NCBI RefSeq assembly: GCF_030160835.1
Contig: NZ_BSPC01000093.1
Location: 1 to 64,000, forward strand
Source: Labrys miyagiensis
Lineage (GTDB): Bacteria > Pseudomonadota > Alphaproteobacteria > Rhizobiales > Labraceae
Reading direction: 5' to 3'
DNA: 64,000 nucleotides
Shown here: in pieces, positions 24,693 through 33,698 of the stretch
How positions within the stretch are numbered: position 1 is the first letter of the stretch
Layout: each line of letters starts with the position of its first letter
Notes under the pieces: model-generated
The model's database searches: none
Seen by the model: only the letters and a program-made list of their open reading frames with translations
Told to the model about the DNA's origin: nothing
Translations under genes and position numbers: made by a program

Positions 24693-25946
24693 TCAGCCGT
24701 TGAGTTGCGGAGCGGGATCTCCGCTTGATTTCGCCAGGATCGCATCCGCGATGGACGCGGGTACCGGCTTTGTCTGCTCGAACAGCCCCAGGAGAGGCAG
24801 AACGATGATGAAGTAAGAGAAATAGAGGGCGGTCAACACGCGGCCAACCGTCAGCAGAACGCCCTGCGGCGGCTGCGAGCCGACCCAGCCAAGGCCGAGG
24901 CAAACGGCCACGAAGATAAAGAACACCCACTTGAACACCGGGCGATAGACCGCCGAGCGCACCTTGGAGGTGTCGAGCCAGGGCAGCAATGCCAGCATGG
25001 CGATGGAGCCGAACATCATGATGACGCCGAGCAGCTTGTCCGGGATCGAACGCAGGATGGCGTAGAAGGGCAGGAAGTACCATTCGGGCACGATCTCGGC
25101 CGGGGTCTGCGCCGGGTTGAACGGCACATAGTTCACGGGATCGCCGAGATAATCGGGGATGTAGAACACGAAATACATGTAGAGGATGAGGAAGAGGGCA
25201 GTGCCGGTGGCATCCTTCAGCGTCGCATAGGGCGTGAAGGCGACCGAGTCCTTCTCCGTCTTGATGTCGACGCCGGCCGGGTTGTTCTGGCCCACCACAT
25301 GCAGCGCCCACACATGCAGGACCACGACGCCCGCGATCATGAAGGGCAGGAGGTAATGCAGCGAGAAGAAGCGGTTGAGCGTCGGATTGCCGACGGCATA
25401 GCCGCCCCACAGCCAGGTCACGATAGTATCGCCAACCACGGGAATGGCCGAGAACAGGTTGGTGATCACGGTGGCGCCCCAGCCGGACATCTGGCCCCAG
25501 GGCAGCACATAGCCCATGAATCCGGTGGCCATCATCAGGAGGAAGATCACCACGCCGAGCAGCCAGAGCACCTCGCGCGGGCCCTTGTAGGAGCCGTAAT
25601 ACATGCCGCGGGCGATATGCAGATACACCGCGATAAAGAACATCGAGGCGCCGTTGGCATGCAGCTTCTGGATCATCCAGCCCCAGTTCACGTCACGGCG
25701 GATAAGATCGACCGACGTGAAGGCGAGCTTGGCGTCCGGCACGTAATGCATGGCCAGCACGACGCCGGTCAGGATCTGCGCACCCAGCATGAACGACAGG
25801 ATGGCGCCGAAGGTCCACATATAGTTGAGGTTGCGCGGCGTAGGATAGGCGATGAAGGAGGAATGAACCAGTGCGCCAAGCGGCAGGCGGCTTTCGAACC
25901 ACTGTCCGAGGGCGCTTTTCGGGGTCCAGGTCGAGGATCCGCTCAT
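24693..25946 (-). CDS. petB: cytochrome b of the bc1 complex
   Basis: A 417-aa integral membrane cytochrome b. Haem-ligand helices are visible ([38 protein letters not shown]), the Qo-site motif PEW is in [15 protein letters not shown], and [17 protein letters not shown] is conserved. It oxidises ubiquinol and recycles electrons through the Q cycle. The length, covering both the N- and C-terminal parts, is normal. It is preceded by petA with an 11-bp gap. Confidence 0.96.
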   Translation of the reverse strand: MSGSSTWTPKSALGQWFESRLPLGALVHSSFIAYPTPRNLNYMWTFGAILSFMLGAQILTGVVLAMHYVPDAKLAFTSVDLIRRDVNWGWMIQKLHANGASMFFIAVYLHIARGMYYGSYKGPREVLWLLGVVIFLLMMATGFMGYVLPWGQMSGWGATVITNLFSAIPVVGDTIVTWLWGGYAVGNPTLNRFFSLHYLLPFMIAGVVVLHVWALHVVGQNNPAGVDIKTEKDSVAFTPYATLKDATGTALFLILYMYFVFYIPDYLGDPVNYVPFNPAQTPAEIVPEWYFLPFYAILRSIPDKLLGVIMMFGSIAMLALLPWLDTSKVRSAVYRPVFKWVFFIFVAVCLGLGWVGSQPPQGVLLTVGRVLTALYFSYFIIVLPLLGLFEQTKPVPASIADAILAKSSGDPAPQLNG

Positions 25947-25957
25947 GAAATGTGACC

Positions 25958-26518
25958 TTAAGCTTTGGGGGTCGAATCGGATTCGGCGCCGATGATGATC
26001 TTGCTCGCGCTCTCGAAACTGTAGGGCGGGACGGCAAGATTAAGCGGGGCAGGCCCCTGGCGAATGCGGCCGGACGTATCGTAGACCGAGCCGTGGCAGG
26101 GGCAGAACCAGCCGTGATAGGGCCCCTCATTGATGAGCGGGATGCAGCCCAGATGCGTGCAGATGCCGATGACGATAAGCCACTGCTCGTCACCCTTCTT
26201 CACGCGCTCGGCGTCCGTTTGCGGGTCACGGAGCGAGGAAATGTCGACATTGTCGGCCGCCGCGATTTCTTCCTTGGTGCGATGGCGCACGTAGATCGGC
26301 TTGCCGCGCCAGAACACCTTGACATTCCCACCTTCTGGAATCGGCGCCAGATCGACCTCGACAGGGACACCGGCAGCGATGGTCGCCTTGTCAGGCTGCA
26401 TCTGGTCGATGAAAGGCCAAACGGCACTGGCGACACCCACAGCACCGACCGCGCCGGTAGCAATGTAAATGAAATCGCGACGAGTGGGCTCTGCGGCGTT
26501 TTCGCTCGTGGTTGCCAC
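25958..26518 (-). CDS. petA: ubiquinol-cytochrome c reductase Rieske iron-sulfur subunit
   Basis: A 186-aa Rieske protein. [25 protein letters not shown] is the twin-arginine-type membrane anchor. Cluster ligands are CTHLGC (C120, H122) and CPCHGS (C139, H142), with C125 and C141 forming the disulfide. The GTG at 26518 is preferred because AAGGA lies eight bases upstream; upstream codons in the frame look non-coding. First gene of petABC. Confidence 0.95.
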   Translation of the reverse strand: MATTSENAAEPTRRDFIYIATGAVGAVGVASAVWPFIDQMQPDKATIAAGVPVEVDLAPIPEGGNVKVFWRGKPIYVRHRTKEEIAAADNVDISSLRDPQTDAERVKKGDEQWLIVIGICTHLGCIPLINEGPYHGWFCPCHGSVYDTSGRIRQGPAPLNLAVPPYSFESASKIIIGAESDSTPKA

Positions 26519-26828
26519 GGATCGATCCTTCTTATACGTCGCACCCCGGCTGCCGCCAGGATGAGGGAGGAACGGGACGGGGGACGCCCAGCGCCTGCCA
26601 AACTCTGCCAAACTTCGGCCACCCCAGGCGCGCACGAAGGGATCGCGGCGAAACTAGGGCAAACCTCATCACGGGCTCATGCCACTCTGTTGCGAAGTTG
26701 TCTAGATCGTGCAGCCTGCTAATGGCGCTATGTCGCATGACATCAACGCCATTCGTACCGAATTCGGTCGACCTGTCTTGACGATTCGGCAACCCAGGGC
26801 GTTTCACCCATCGCAAGTGAATATTGAA
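26519..26828. other. divergent promoter region petA/trmL
   Basis: About 310 bp between divergent petA and trmL without a convincing gene. Apart from the petA ribosome site, no strong -35/-10 pair or palindrome stands out. Confidence 0.5.
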
Positions 26829-27314
26829 ATGCCTCTCAGCCTCGCCCTCTACCAGCCCGACATCCCGCAGAACACCGGCACGATGCTCAGGCTGTGCGCG
26901 TGCCTGGGAGTGAGCGCCGATATCATCGAGCCGGCGGCCTTTCCAGTCTCCGACCGCGCCTTCCGTCGGGCCGGCATGGACTATCTCGACCGTATCGAGA
27001 TCGCGCGCCACGCCTCTTTCGTGGCCTTCGAGGCCCGGCGCGCCATCAGCCGCCGCCGCCTCGTGCTGCTGACCACCAGGGGCGCCACGCCCTACACGGA
27101 ATTTGCCTTTGCGGCCGACGACATCCTACTGGTCGGCCGGGAATCGGCCGGCGTGCCCGAAAGCGTACATGAGGCGGCTGACGCTCGCGTCATCGTGCCC
27201 ATGCGCCCGGGCTTCCGTTCGCTGAACGTCGCCGTGACTGCCGCCATGGTGGTGGGAGAGGCCCTGCGACAAACCAGCGGATTCCAGGGGCTGCCAGGCG
27301 AAACGCTTGCCTGA
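26829..27314 (+). CDS. trmL: tRNA (cytidine/uridine(34)-2'-O)-methyltransferase
   Basis: A 161-aa SPOUT-class methyltransferase modifying wobble nucleotide 34 of leucine tRNAs. [27 protein letters not shown] is the motif-1 region, DYLDRI is typical, and [22 protein letters not shown] plus [25 protein letters not shown] form the SAM-binding trefoil knot. ATG 26829 is chosen because family proteins start at this point; the upstream open stretch looks non-coding. Confidence 0.93.
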   Translation: MPLSLALYQPDIPQNTGTMLRLCACLGVSADIIEPAAFPVSDRAFRRAGMDYLDRIEIARHASFVAFEARRAISRRRLVLLTTRGATPYTEFAFAADDILLVGRESAGVPESVHEAADARVIVPMRPGFRSLNVAVTAAMVVGEALRQTSGFQGLPGETLA

Positions 27315-27387
27315 TTGGTGTAGAATCACTGGTCATGGCTTGATCTGGCGCAATTGCCTCCCCGACGGGATGACGTATAGAGGTGGC

Positions 27388-28296
27388 ATGACAACAGAAT
27401 TGCTAGATTATTCGGCCGACCTCAATTCCCGCAAAGATAAAGCGCGCGCCTGGTTCGAGGAGCTGCGCAACCGTATCTGCCAATCCCTGGAGCAACTGGA
27501 GGACGAGCTTCCCGATGCGCTGGCGCCGGCCGGCACGAGGCCCGGGCGCTTCGCCCGCAAGCCCTGGCAGCGCACCGACCATACCGGCAGCGCCGGCGGC
27601 GGCGGCATCATGGCGATGATGCAGGGCCGCGTGTTCGAGAAGGTCGGCGTGCATTGCTCCACCGTGCATGGCGAATTCTCGCCCGAATTCCGCAAGGAGA
27701 TTCCGGGCGCCGCCGAAGATCCCCGCTTCTGGGCCTCGGGCATCTCGCTGATCGCCCATCCCTGGAACCCGAATGTGCCCGCCGTGCACATGAACACGCG
27801 CTTCGTGGTCACCACCAAGGCCTGGTTCGGTGGCGGCGCCGACCTGACCCCCGTGCTCGATCGCCGCCGCACGCAGGAAGACCCCGACACCAGGGCCTTC
27901 CACGCCGCTATGCGCGAGGCCTGCGAGGCGCACGAGGTGGCGGACTATCCACGCTACAAGAAATGGTGCGACGACTATTTCTTCCTCAAGCACCGCAACG
28001 AGCCACGTGGCATTGGCGGCATCTTCTATGACGGCCTGGCCTCCGGCGACTGGAACGCTGATTTTGCCTTCACGCAGGCCGTGGGGCAGAACTTTGCCGC
28101 CATCTACCCGGAGTTGGTGACCCGCAACTTCGCCACGCGCTGGAGCGATGCCGACCGCGAGGAACAACTGGTGCGGCGCGGGCGCTATGTGGAGTTCAAC
28201 CTGCTCTATGACCGCGGCACGCTGTTCGGCCTCAAGACCGGCGGCAACGTCGAATCGATCCTGTCCTCGATGCCGCCCTCGGTGAAGTGGCCGTAG
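27388..28296 (+). CDS. hemF: oxygen-dependent coproporphyrinogen III oxidase
   Basis: A 302-aa cytosolic enzyme converting coproporphyrinogen III to protoporphyrinogen IX with O2. Conserved segments are [60 protein letters not shown] and [23 protein letters not shown] 27388 has AGAGGTGG just upstream. It is not operonic with other haem genes here. Confidence 0.96.
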   Translation: MTTELLDYSADLNSRKDKARAWFEELRNRICQSLEQLEDELPDALAPAGTRPGRFARKPWQRTDHTGSAGGGGIMAMMQGRVFEKVGVHCSTVHGEFSPEFRKEIPGAAEDPRFWASGISLIAHPWNPNVPAVHMNTRFVVTTKAWFGGGADLTPVLDRRRTQEDPDTRAFHAAMREACEAHEVADYPRYKKWCDDYFFLKHRNEPRGIGGIFYDGLASGDWNADFAFTQAVGQNFAAIYPELVTRNFATRWSDADREEQLVRRGRYVEFNLLYDRGTLFGLKTGGNVESILSSMPPSVKWP

Positions 28297-28298
28297 CC

Positions 28299-28456
28299 GG
28301 GAGCGCGGACGTCTTCCCGGGAGCGCGGACGTCCCGTCCGCTCGTGAAACGAAGACGGTGCCGGATAGGGAATAAGCGGTTTTCGGGGCACTGACGGCAT
28401 AGCCCTTTCTTGTGGACACACCGTTTCCAAGAGCGGACGGGACGTCCGCGCTCCCA
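28299..28456. repeat. enlarged double-hairpin repeat after hemF
   Basis: The GGGAGCGCGGACGTC arm start occurs twice in tandem (28299 and 28319) and pairs with one right arm (28428-28455, AAGAGCGGACGGGACGTCCG...). The loop is longer than in other copies but keeps CCGTTTCCAAGAG. The partial left-arm duplication suggests slippage or an aborted copying event. Confidence 0.88.
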
Positions 28457-28459
28457 GCC

Positions 28460-29242
28460 TCACCCAAACGACGCCCTGAACGCACCGCCGTCGAGCAGCA
28501 GGTTCTGGCCGACGATGTAGCCCGACGACGCCGCGCACAGGAAGACGCAGGCCTCCCCGAACTCCGACGGATCACCGAAGCGCCCGGCGGGGATGGCCCT
28601 GGTGCTCTCGGCCATCTCCTCCTCCGGCGTGCGACCGTTCTCCCGAGCCTCCGCCGCGTTGGTGCTGCGCAGGCGGTCGGTGAGGAAGGAGCCCGGCAGC
28701 AGATTGTTGATCGTCACATTGTTGGGCGCCACCTGCCGGGCCAGCCCGCCGAGAAACCCCGTGAGCCCCGAGCGCGCGCCATTGCTGAGGCCGAGCGTCG
28801 GGATCGGCGATTTGACGGCGGAGGAGGTGATGTTGACGATGCGCCCGAAGCGCCGGCCGATCATGCCGTCGACCACGGCCTTGATCAGCTCGATCGGCGC
28901 CAGCATGTTGGCATCGAGCGCCTTGATCCAGTCCTCGCGCTGCCAGTCCCGGAAGTCGCCGGGCGGCGGCCCGCCGGCATTGTTGACCAGGATATCGGGC
29001 TCGGGACACGCCGCGAGAGCCGCCGCCCGCCCCTCGGGCGTCGCGATATCGCCGGGGGCGATCGTCACCTGCGCCCCCGTCTGCTTCAGGATGGCGGCCG
29101 CCGCGCTTTCCAGGGTGGCGAGCGTGCGCCCGGTGATGGTGACCGCGACACCCTCGCGGGCGAGAGAAGTGGCGCAAGCCAGTCCAAGGCCCTTGCTGGC
29201 TGCGCAAACCAGGGCGCGGCGCCCCTTCAGACCGACATCCAT
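28460..29242 (-). CDS. SDR-family oxidoreductase with atypical active site
   Basis: A 260-aa Rossmann-fold protein of the short-chain dehydrogenase family. The cofactor motif is CAASKGLGLACA, with NAGG and ITSSAV in place. Where the catalytic YxxxK is expected there is LSNGARSGLTGF, so the usual Tyr and Lys are missing. This matches a known beta-ketoacyl-reductase-like SDR subgroup with imperfect tetrads. The reaction is unknown. Its 5' end and promoter are partly duplicated about 950 bp upstream, next to the TetR gene. Confidence 0.85.
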   Translation of the reverse strand: MDVGLKGRRALVCAASKGLGLACATSLAREGVAVTITGRTLATLESAAAAILKQTGAQVTIAPGDIATPEGRAAALAACPEPDILVNNAGGPPPGDFRDWQREDWIKALDANMLAPIELIKAVVDGMIGRRFGRIVNITSSAVKSPIPTLGLSNGARSGLTGFLGGLARQVAPNNVTINNLLPGSFLTDRLRSTNAAEARENGRTPEEEMAESTRAIPAGRFGDPSEFGEACVFLCAASSGYIVGQNLLLDGGAFRASFG

Positions 29243-30121
29243 GGCGATTTCCTCCTGCGCATGGGCGTGAGACTTGCCCTCCTAGCCCGCGAATTCAACT
29301 CGAAAAATCGTGATTGATCATTCTGGGAGAAGCGGCCGGACGATCGCCGAATGACGTGTAGGGAATAGCGGTTTGCCGATCCGCTGATGTCTCAAAGCCC
29401 CAAGTGTCAGCCTCTCTCGCCTTCTGCCGCCTTCTCACCACAACGCGCAAGCGCTCTCGTTCCCACGCCCTTTCCGGCTGGGTTGATAAGGAGAGACCGG
29501 GCGATGGCGGCTGCGAAGCAGCCGTGAATGCATAGATCATGGAAGATGGCAGGCCGCATTGTCGGCCAGACGCCATCGCCCTGTTCCGGCTGCCGGGCGC
29601 GCTGACAAGGCGCGCAAGGCCACCTGTTTTTCCGCCTTGAGAAGGCGGAGGCGGGCCAAGGCGGATGGCACGGACCATCCGGACCCAGGCACGCCGGCTC
29701 GATGAAGGGGCCCTGCGTTTCCATCCGGCCGGATGGGAGCATGAGCTGTCTTCGCCGCATCGGCGGGAGATGGGACGAAGGCGGTGCCGGGCGGTTGCCC
29801 GGCACGCTCCGTCCAGGGATCTTGATCGCGTGGTCCTGCCATCGCGAGGCACTTCCATGGGGTGCCGATCCCGTCTGTCCCGCTCGTCACCCCCCGGAAG
29901 CCGGCTTCAAGAGAAGCAGGATCGCCGTGCGCCTATCGCTCTGGACAGGCTCTCGGGGTGGATGGAGGGTTCGGAGCCGGGTCGTTCCTTCGCCGGCTTC
30001 TGACGCCTCATTCCAAGACGGATGAGAACACGGGAAGGAACAAAAATCAATATCTGTTCTTTTTTCTCCCCCGTACTTCAATGAGTATGACGCTTCGGTG
30101 ACGGAGGATGCCGGACGGGGG
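29243..30121. other. non-coding insert between SDR and its duplicated 5' fragment
   Basis: About 880 bp with only short frames of low plausibility on either strand. It holds small GC-rich palindromes (CTTGAGAAGGCGGAGGCGGG, GGTGCCGGGCGGTTGCCCGG) and an AT-rich stretch at 30035-30075. No transposase, tRNA or terminal inverted repeat was recognised. It appears to have displaced the SDR gene from the TetR promoter. Confidence 0.6.
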
Positions 30122-30193
30122 TGTCGTCGCGCAAGCCAGTCCAAGGCTGGCCGCGCAAACCAGGGCACAACGCCCCTTCAGATCGATATCCAT
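30122..30193 (-). pseudogene. truncated SDR 5' fragment (duplicate of the 29242 gene)
   Basis: Begins MDIDLKGRCALVCAAS-LGLACAT against MDVGLKGRRALVCAASKGLGLACAT in the intact gene, with three codons deleted and then no further homology. The upstream DNA (30194-30266) also matches the leader of the intact gene (29243-29318), including GAGACTTGCCCT and CGTGATTGA. It is a remnant of the original or duplicated SDR gene. Confidence 0.8.
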
Positions 30194-30262
30194 GGCGATT
30201 TTCTCCTGTGAACGGGTGAGACTTGCCCTTCCGGCCCATGAATTCAAACACGAAAACCGTGA

Positions 30263-30291
30263 TTGACTTTTAATACGTTCGTACGCATTAT
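30263..30291 (+). promoter_or_regulatory. TetR promoter with overlapping operator
   Basis: TTGACT (30263-30268), a 17-bp spacer and CATTAT (30286-30291) form a plausible promoter. Its predicted start falls at or beside the ATG at 30297, and no ribosome site is visible, so the mRNA may be leaderless. The spacer holds an imperfect palindrome 30271-30290 (TAATACG against CGCATTA), a likely TetR autorepression site. Confidence 0.55.
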
Positions 30292-30296
30292 AAATT

Positions 30297-30890
30297 ATGG
30301 CTAAAGCATCTCACCGTGACAGCATCATCGACGCCGGCATCCGGGTCATGTTCAGGAAGGGCTATGTCGGCGCCGGCGTGCGCGACATCGCGGCCGAGGC
30401 CTCCGCGCCGCTCGGTTCCTACACCAATCATTTCCGCTCGAAGGAGGGCTTCGCCAGCCTCGTGCTGGCGCGCTATTTCGAGAATCTAAAGGTGGCGGTC
30501 GGCGAGGCGCTCGACGATACCAGCCTGACACCGCGCCAGCGCCTGCGGCGCTATCTCGACATCATCACGGCGCGCCTGGAGCAGGACCATTTCACCCGCG
30601 GCTGCCTGATCGGCGATTTCAGCCTCGAGGCCGCGCCGCAGAGCGAAATGCTGCGCAGCCAGCTCATCGAGATCTTTGCCGAATGGCGCGCGCCCTTCGC
30701 CGCCTGCATCGGCGAGGCCCAGGCAGCGGGGGAGATTGCCAGGACCTTCTCGCCCGAGGATCTCGCCGAATTCCTGCTCGCCTCCTGGGAAGGAGCCATC
30801 CTGCGCATGAAGGTCGACCGCACGGCCGAGCCGCTGGAACGCTTCAAGCGCATCGCCTTCGCCACCGTCTTCGAGGAGCAACGCTCATGA
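30297..30890 (+). CDS. TetR-family transcriptional regulator
   Basis: A 197-aa TetR-type repressor. The N-terminal HTH is SIIDAGIRVMFRKGYVGAGVRDIAAEASAPLGSYTNHFRSKEGFASLVL, followed by an AcrR-like C-terminal domain (TRGCLIGDFSLEAAPQSEMLR). It overlaps the haloalkane dehalogenase gene by 4 bp, so it likely represses its own operon and once also the divergent SDR gene. The inducer may be a halogenated or electrophilic compound (inference). Confidence 0.92.
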   Translation: MAKASHRDSIIDAGIRVMFRKGYVGAGVRDIAAEASAPLGSYTNHFRSKEGFASLVLARYFENLKVAVGEALDDTSLTPRQRLRRYLDIITARLEQDHFTRGCLIGDFSLEAAPQSEMLRSQLIEIFAEWRAPFAACIGEAQAAGEIARTFSPEDLAEFLLASWEGAILRMKVDRTAEPLERFKRIAFATVFEEQRS

Positions 30891-31780
30891 CACCGGATAT
30901 CAGCCTGCCGCAGATCCCCGTTCTCGGCTCGACCATGGCCTATCGCGAATACCGCCGGCCGGGTGCGCCGGTGGCCCTTTTCCTGCACGGCAATCCCACC
31001 TCGTCCTATATCTGGCGCAACATCATGCCCCTGGTCGCGCCTTTCGCCCATTGCATCGCGCCTGATCTCATCGGCTTCGGCCAGTCCGGCAAGCCCGACA
31101 TCGACTATCGCTTCCAGGATCACGTCCGCTATCTCGACGCCTTCATCGAGAAGATGGGCATCACCTCGGCCTATCTGGTGGCGCAGGATTGGGGCACGGC
31201 CCTCGCCTTTCACCTCGCCGCGCGCCGGCCGGAATTCGTACGCGGCCTCGCCTTCATGGAATTCATCCGCCCGATGCCGAGCTGGGAGGACTTCGTGCGC
31301 AGAACGGCGGAGCGTGAGATCTTCCGGAAATTCCGCACGCCGGGAGAAGGCGAACAGCTCATCCTGGAAGGCAACGCCTTCGTCGAAGGCGTGCTACCGG
31401 GGGCAATCATGCGCACGCTCAGCGAGGACGAAATGGCTGTCTATCGCGCCCCCTTCCCCACGCCGCAATCCCGCCGGCCCACCTGGCGCTTCCCCAACGA
31501 GTTGCCGATCGAGGGCCAGCCCGCCGACGTCTATGCGCTGATGGAGGAGGCACACCGGGCCCTGGCCTCCTCGCGTTATCCCAAGCTCCTTTTCGCGGGC
31601 AATCCCGGCGCCTTGATCGCGCCGGACTTCGCCGAGCGCTTCGCCGCGGGCCTGCACGACTGCGAATTCGTGCAACTCCCCTCAGGCGCGCATTATCTGC
31701 AGGAGGATCACCCGGAAGAAATCGGCTGGGCCGTCGCCGGATGGATCGAAAGGCAGGGGCAGTTGGCGGCGGCGAGTTGA
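30887..31780 (+). CDS. haloalkane dehalogenase (alpha/beta hydrolase, DhaA/LinB type)
   Basis: A 297-aa enzyme that hydrolyses carbon-halogen bonds to alcohol and halide. All key residues of the DhaA/LinB group align: FLHGNPTSSYIWRNIMP (halide-binding Asn at 36), AQDWGTALAFH (nucleophile D101, halide-binding W102), AFMEFIRPMP (acid E125) and GAHYLQEDHPEEIG (His 269). Length equals LinB. No signal peptide. Translationally coupled to the TetR gene. The natural substrate is unknown. Confidence 0.92.
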   Translation: MTPDISLPQIPVLGSTMAYREYRRPGAPVALFLHGNPTSSYIWRNIMPLVAPFAHCIAPDLIGFGQSGKPDIDYRFQDHVRYLDAFIEKMGITSAYLVAQDWGTALAFHLAARRPEFVRGLAFMEFIRPMPSWEDFVRRTAEREIFRKFRTPGEGEQLILEGNAFVEGVLPGAIMRTLSEDEMAVYRAPFPTPQSRRPTWRFPNELPIEGQPADVYALMEEAHRALASSRYPKLLFAGNPGALIAPDFAERFAAGLHDCEFVQLPSGAHYLQEDHPEEIGWAVAGWIERQGQLAAAS

Positions 31781-31796
31781 GCCGATCGGCGGTGCC

Positions 31797-32558
31797 TCAC
31801 ACCTTCGGATCCGGATTCTCCGTATGCCCGTCCACGGCGATGATCTGGCCGGAAACGAAGCGCGCCGCATCCGAGGCCAGGAACACCGCCATCGCGCCGA
31901 TGTCCTTCGCGGTGATGAAGGAGCGCATCGAGGTGCCTCTGGCATAGCCTTCATAGATGGCGTCGCGCGTGGTGCCCTTGATGGCGGCCTCATGGGCGAG
32001 CACGCGTTCCATGCGCGGTCCCTCCACGGCGCCGGGGCAGATCGAGTTGGCGCGGATGCCGAAGGGGCCGAGTTCCATGGCAAGCGTCTTCATCAGACCG
32101 TTCACCGCCCATTTGCTGGCGGCATAGGGCGCCCGGTTGGGATAGCCAAAGATGCCCGCCGTCGAGGACGTGAGGATGATCGAGCCCGAGCGCTGCGCCT
32201 TCATCAGCGGCACGGCGTATTTGGCGAAGAGGAAGATGCCTTCCAGGTTGACCGAGAGGCAGCGCCGCCAGGCCTCCAGCTCGATATCCTCGATCAGGGC
32301 AGTCGGCCCGGCGACGCCGGCATTGGCGCAGAGCGTGTCGAGGCCGCCCCATTCGGCCTCGAGCTGTTCGAACACATGGCTGACCGCGGCCTCATCGGTG
32401 ACGTCGAGCCGGCTCTTGCGCCAGGCGGCGGGGCAGGCGATGAGCGCGGTCCCGTCGACATCGACGACCCAGATGCGCGCGCCCGTCGCCTCGAAGGCCT
32501 CGGCCACCGCCCGGCCGATGCCGCTGCCGCCTGCCGTGATCAGGACACGCTTACTCAT
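31797..32558 (-). CDS. SDR-family oxidoreductase
   Basis: A 253-aa classical SDR. The cofactor motif is TAGGSGIGRAVAEAF, with NAGVAGP, ILTSSTAG and the catalytic YAASKWAVNG (YxxxK) all present, and the C-terminus ends ASDAARFVSGQIIAVDGH. The substrate is not deducible; relatives oxidise secondary alcohols. It is convergent with the haloalkane dehalogenase, whose alcohol products it could oxidise (speculative). Confidence 0.9.
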   Translation of the reverse strand: MSKRVLITAGGSGIGRAVAEAFEATGARIWVVDVDGTALIACPAAWRKSRLDVTDEAAVSHVFEQLEAEWGGLDTLCANAGVAGPTALIEDIELEAWRRCLSVNLEGIFLFAKYAVPLMKAQRSGSIILTSSTAGIFGYPNRAPYAASKWAVNGLMKTLAMELGPFGIRANSICPGAVEGPRMERVLAHEAAIKGTTRDAIYEGYARGTSMRSFITAKDIGAMAVFLASDAARFVSGQIIAVDGHTENPDPKV

Positions 32559-32579
32559 CCACGCTCCGGCTAACGCTGG

Positions 32580-32825
32580 TCAGTCAGCCGTCGGCAGATG
32601 GCGCATGGTCACGAAGATCTGGCCATCGGGCAGTTCTTCCCAATATTCGATCTCGGTCATATAGGCAGCCTTAGGGTAACGCGAAAAGAAATCGCGGGCC
32701 TTGGCGCGTGCTTCCTCGCGCGGCAAGGTGAAGCTCTCGCGCCGGAAACCCGAGGACAATTGCGTCCGCCGTTCGGCATGGCGCTTGGCAAGCGTTTTTG
32801 GCCGGATCTCGTCGCTACGCATCAT
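32580..32825 (-). CDS. small conserved-looking protein of unknown function
   Basis: An 81-aa basic protein with no recognised domain. The middle has an amphipathic charged stretch (LPREEARAKARDFFSRYPKAAYMTEIEYWEELPDGQIFVTMRHLP) that looks like a genuine folded domain, and codon use resembles the neighbours. The start could be either of two adjacent ATGs (32825 or 32822). It lies 21 bp upstream of the SDR gene and may share its transcript. Confidence 0.6.
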   Translation of the reverse strand: MMRSDEIRPKTLAKRHAERRTQLSSGFRRESFTLPREEARAKARDFFSRYPKAAYMTEIEYWEELPDGQIFVTMRHLPTAD

Positions 32826-33057
32826 TGCATCCTCGGCCTATTCCCCGAAGGAAGGGCAGCACCAGAACCCACATCCCTAACGTAGTGCGTGAGGGCGCAA
32901 GAGTCGAATCGTGAGGGCATCAAGCATCGCTGCAAGCGCCGTCTTTTTCGCCGCCTGTTGGCAACCCGTCGCAGCCATGCTCAGGTGCCGTACCGCGTCA
33001 TTTCAGCCACTGGTTTTGGCAACACGCGATGTTGCAGGCAGCGAATAGGGAGCGTTC

Positions 33058-33612
33058 ATGGCATCGGTCAAGAAAGTCGGCGTGCTGATCGGCAGCCTTC
33101 GCAAGGAATCCTTCAGCCGCAAAATTGCAAAGGCAGTGATCGCCCTCGCCCCGGAAAGCCTGTCCTTCGAAATCATCGAGATCGGCGGCGTTTCCTTCTT
33201 CAACCAGGACCTGGAAGCAACCCCTCCGGCAGATTGGCTGACGTTTCGCGAGAAGATCAAGGCCAGCGACGCCATCCTGTTCGTCACGCCGGAATATAAC
33301 CGCTCGATGCCGGGCGTGTTGAAGAACGCCATCGATGTGGCCTCGCGCCCCTATGGGCACAACGCCTTCAACGGCAAGCCTGCGGGAATTGTCTCCACCT
33401 CGATCGGTGCGATCGGCGGCTTCGGTTCGAACCACCATCTGCGCCAGTCGCTGACCTTTCTCAACATGGCCCAGCTCGCCCAGCCGGAAATGTATGTCGG
33501 CAATTCCGCGCAAGTGGTCGGCGAGGACGGCGAAGTCGCCAATGACGCCAGCAAGGACTACCTGGCTGGCTTCGGCGCGGCGTTTGCTGCGTGGGTGCAT
33601 AAGACGGCGTGA
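33058..33612 (+). CDS. NADPH-dependent FMN reductase
   Basis: A 184-aa flavodoxin-fold reductase of the chromate/quinone reductase type. GVLIGSLRKESFSRKIA binds the FMN phosphate, FVTPEYNRSMPGVLKNAIDVASRP is the FMN-binding signature, and STSIGAIGGFGSNHHLRQ follows. Likely roles are quinone, chromate or azo reduction with NAD(P)H. A small palindrome (GCAACA...TGTTGC, 33019-33035) lies in the promoter. Confidence 0.9.
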   Translation: MASVKKVGVLIGSLRKESFSRKIAKAVIALAPESLSFEIIEIGGVSFFNQDLEATPPADWLTFREKIKASDAILFVTPEYNRSMPGVLKNAIDVASRPYGHNAFNGKPAGIVSTSIGAIGGFGSNHHLRQSLTFLNMAQLAQPEMYVGNSAQVVGEDGEVANDASKDYLAGFGAAFAAWVHKTA

Positions 33613-33614
33613 CC

Positions 33615-33697
33615 AGGAGTGGCGGTCTCCGACCGCCATTCTTGGAAACAGCGCGCTTGCCGGGGAGGAAGATGGCGGTCGGAGACCGCCACTCCTT
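33615..33697. repeat. double-hairpin repeat, GGCGGTCTCCGACCGCC type
   Basis: Arms 33615-33643 and 33669-33697 are near-perfect reverse complements, each arm itself a hairpin. The loop TTGGAAACAGCGCGCTTG continues to CCGGGGAGGAAGA and is shared with the copies at 18721 and 63731 although the arms differ. It lies between convergent genes. Confidence 0.92.
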
Positions 33698-33698
33698 G

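Noticed and set aside
23735-25946. Fused cytochrome b/c1 gene as in Bradyrhizobium fbcH
   Set aside because: petB has its own stop at 24693, and petC has its own start with a signal peptide at 24679.
29665-30025. Two overlapping plus-strand frames of about 110 aa in the insert
   Set aside because: Low-complexity Arg/Ser/Gly/Pro-rich translations with no recognisable domain and overlapping reading frames; no ribosome site.
28460-31780. A composite transposon carrying the haloalkane dehalogenase
   Set aside because: The flanking similarity is only a short SDR 5' duplication; no transposase or terminal repeats are visible.
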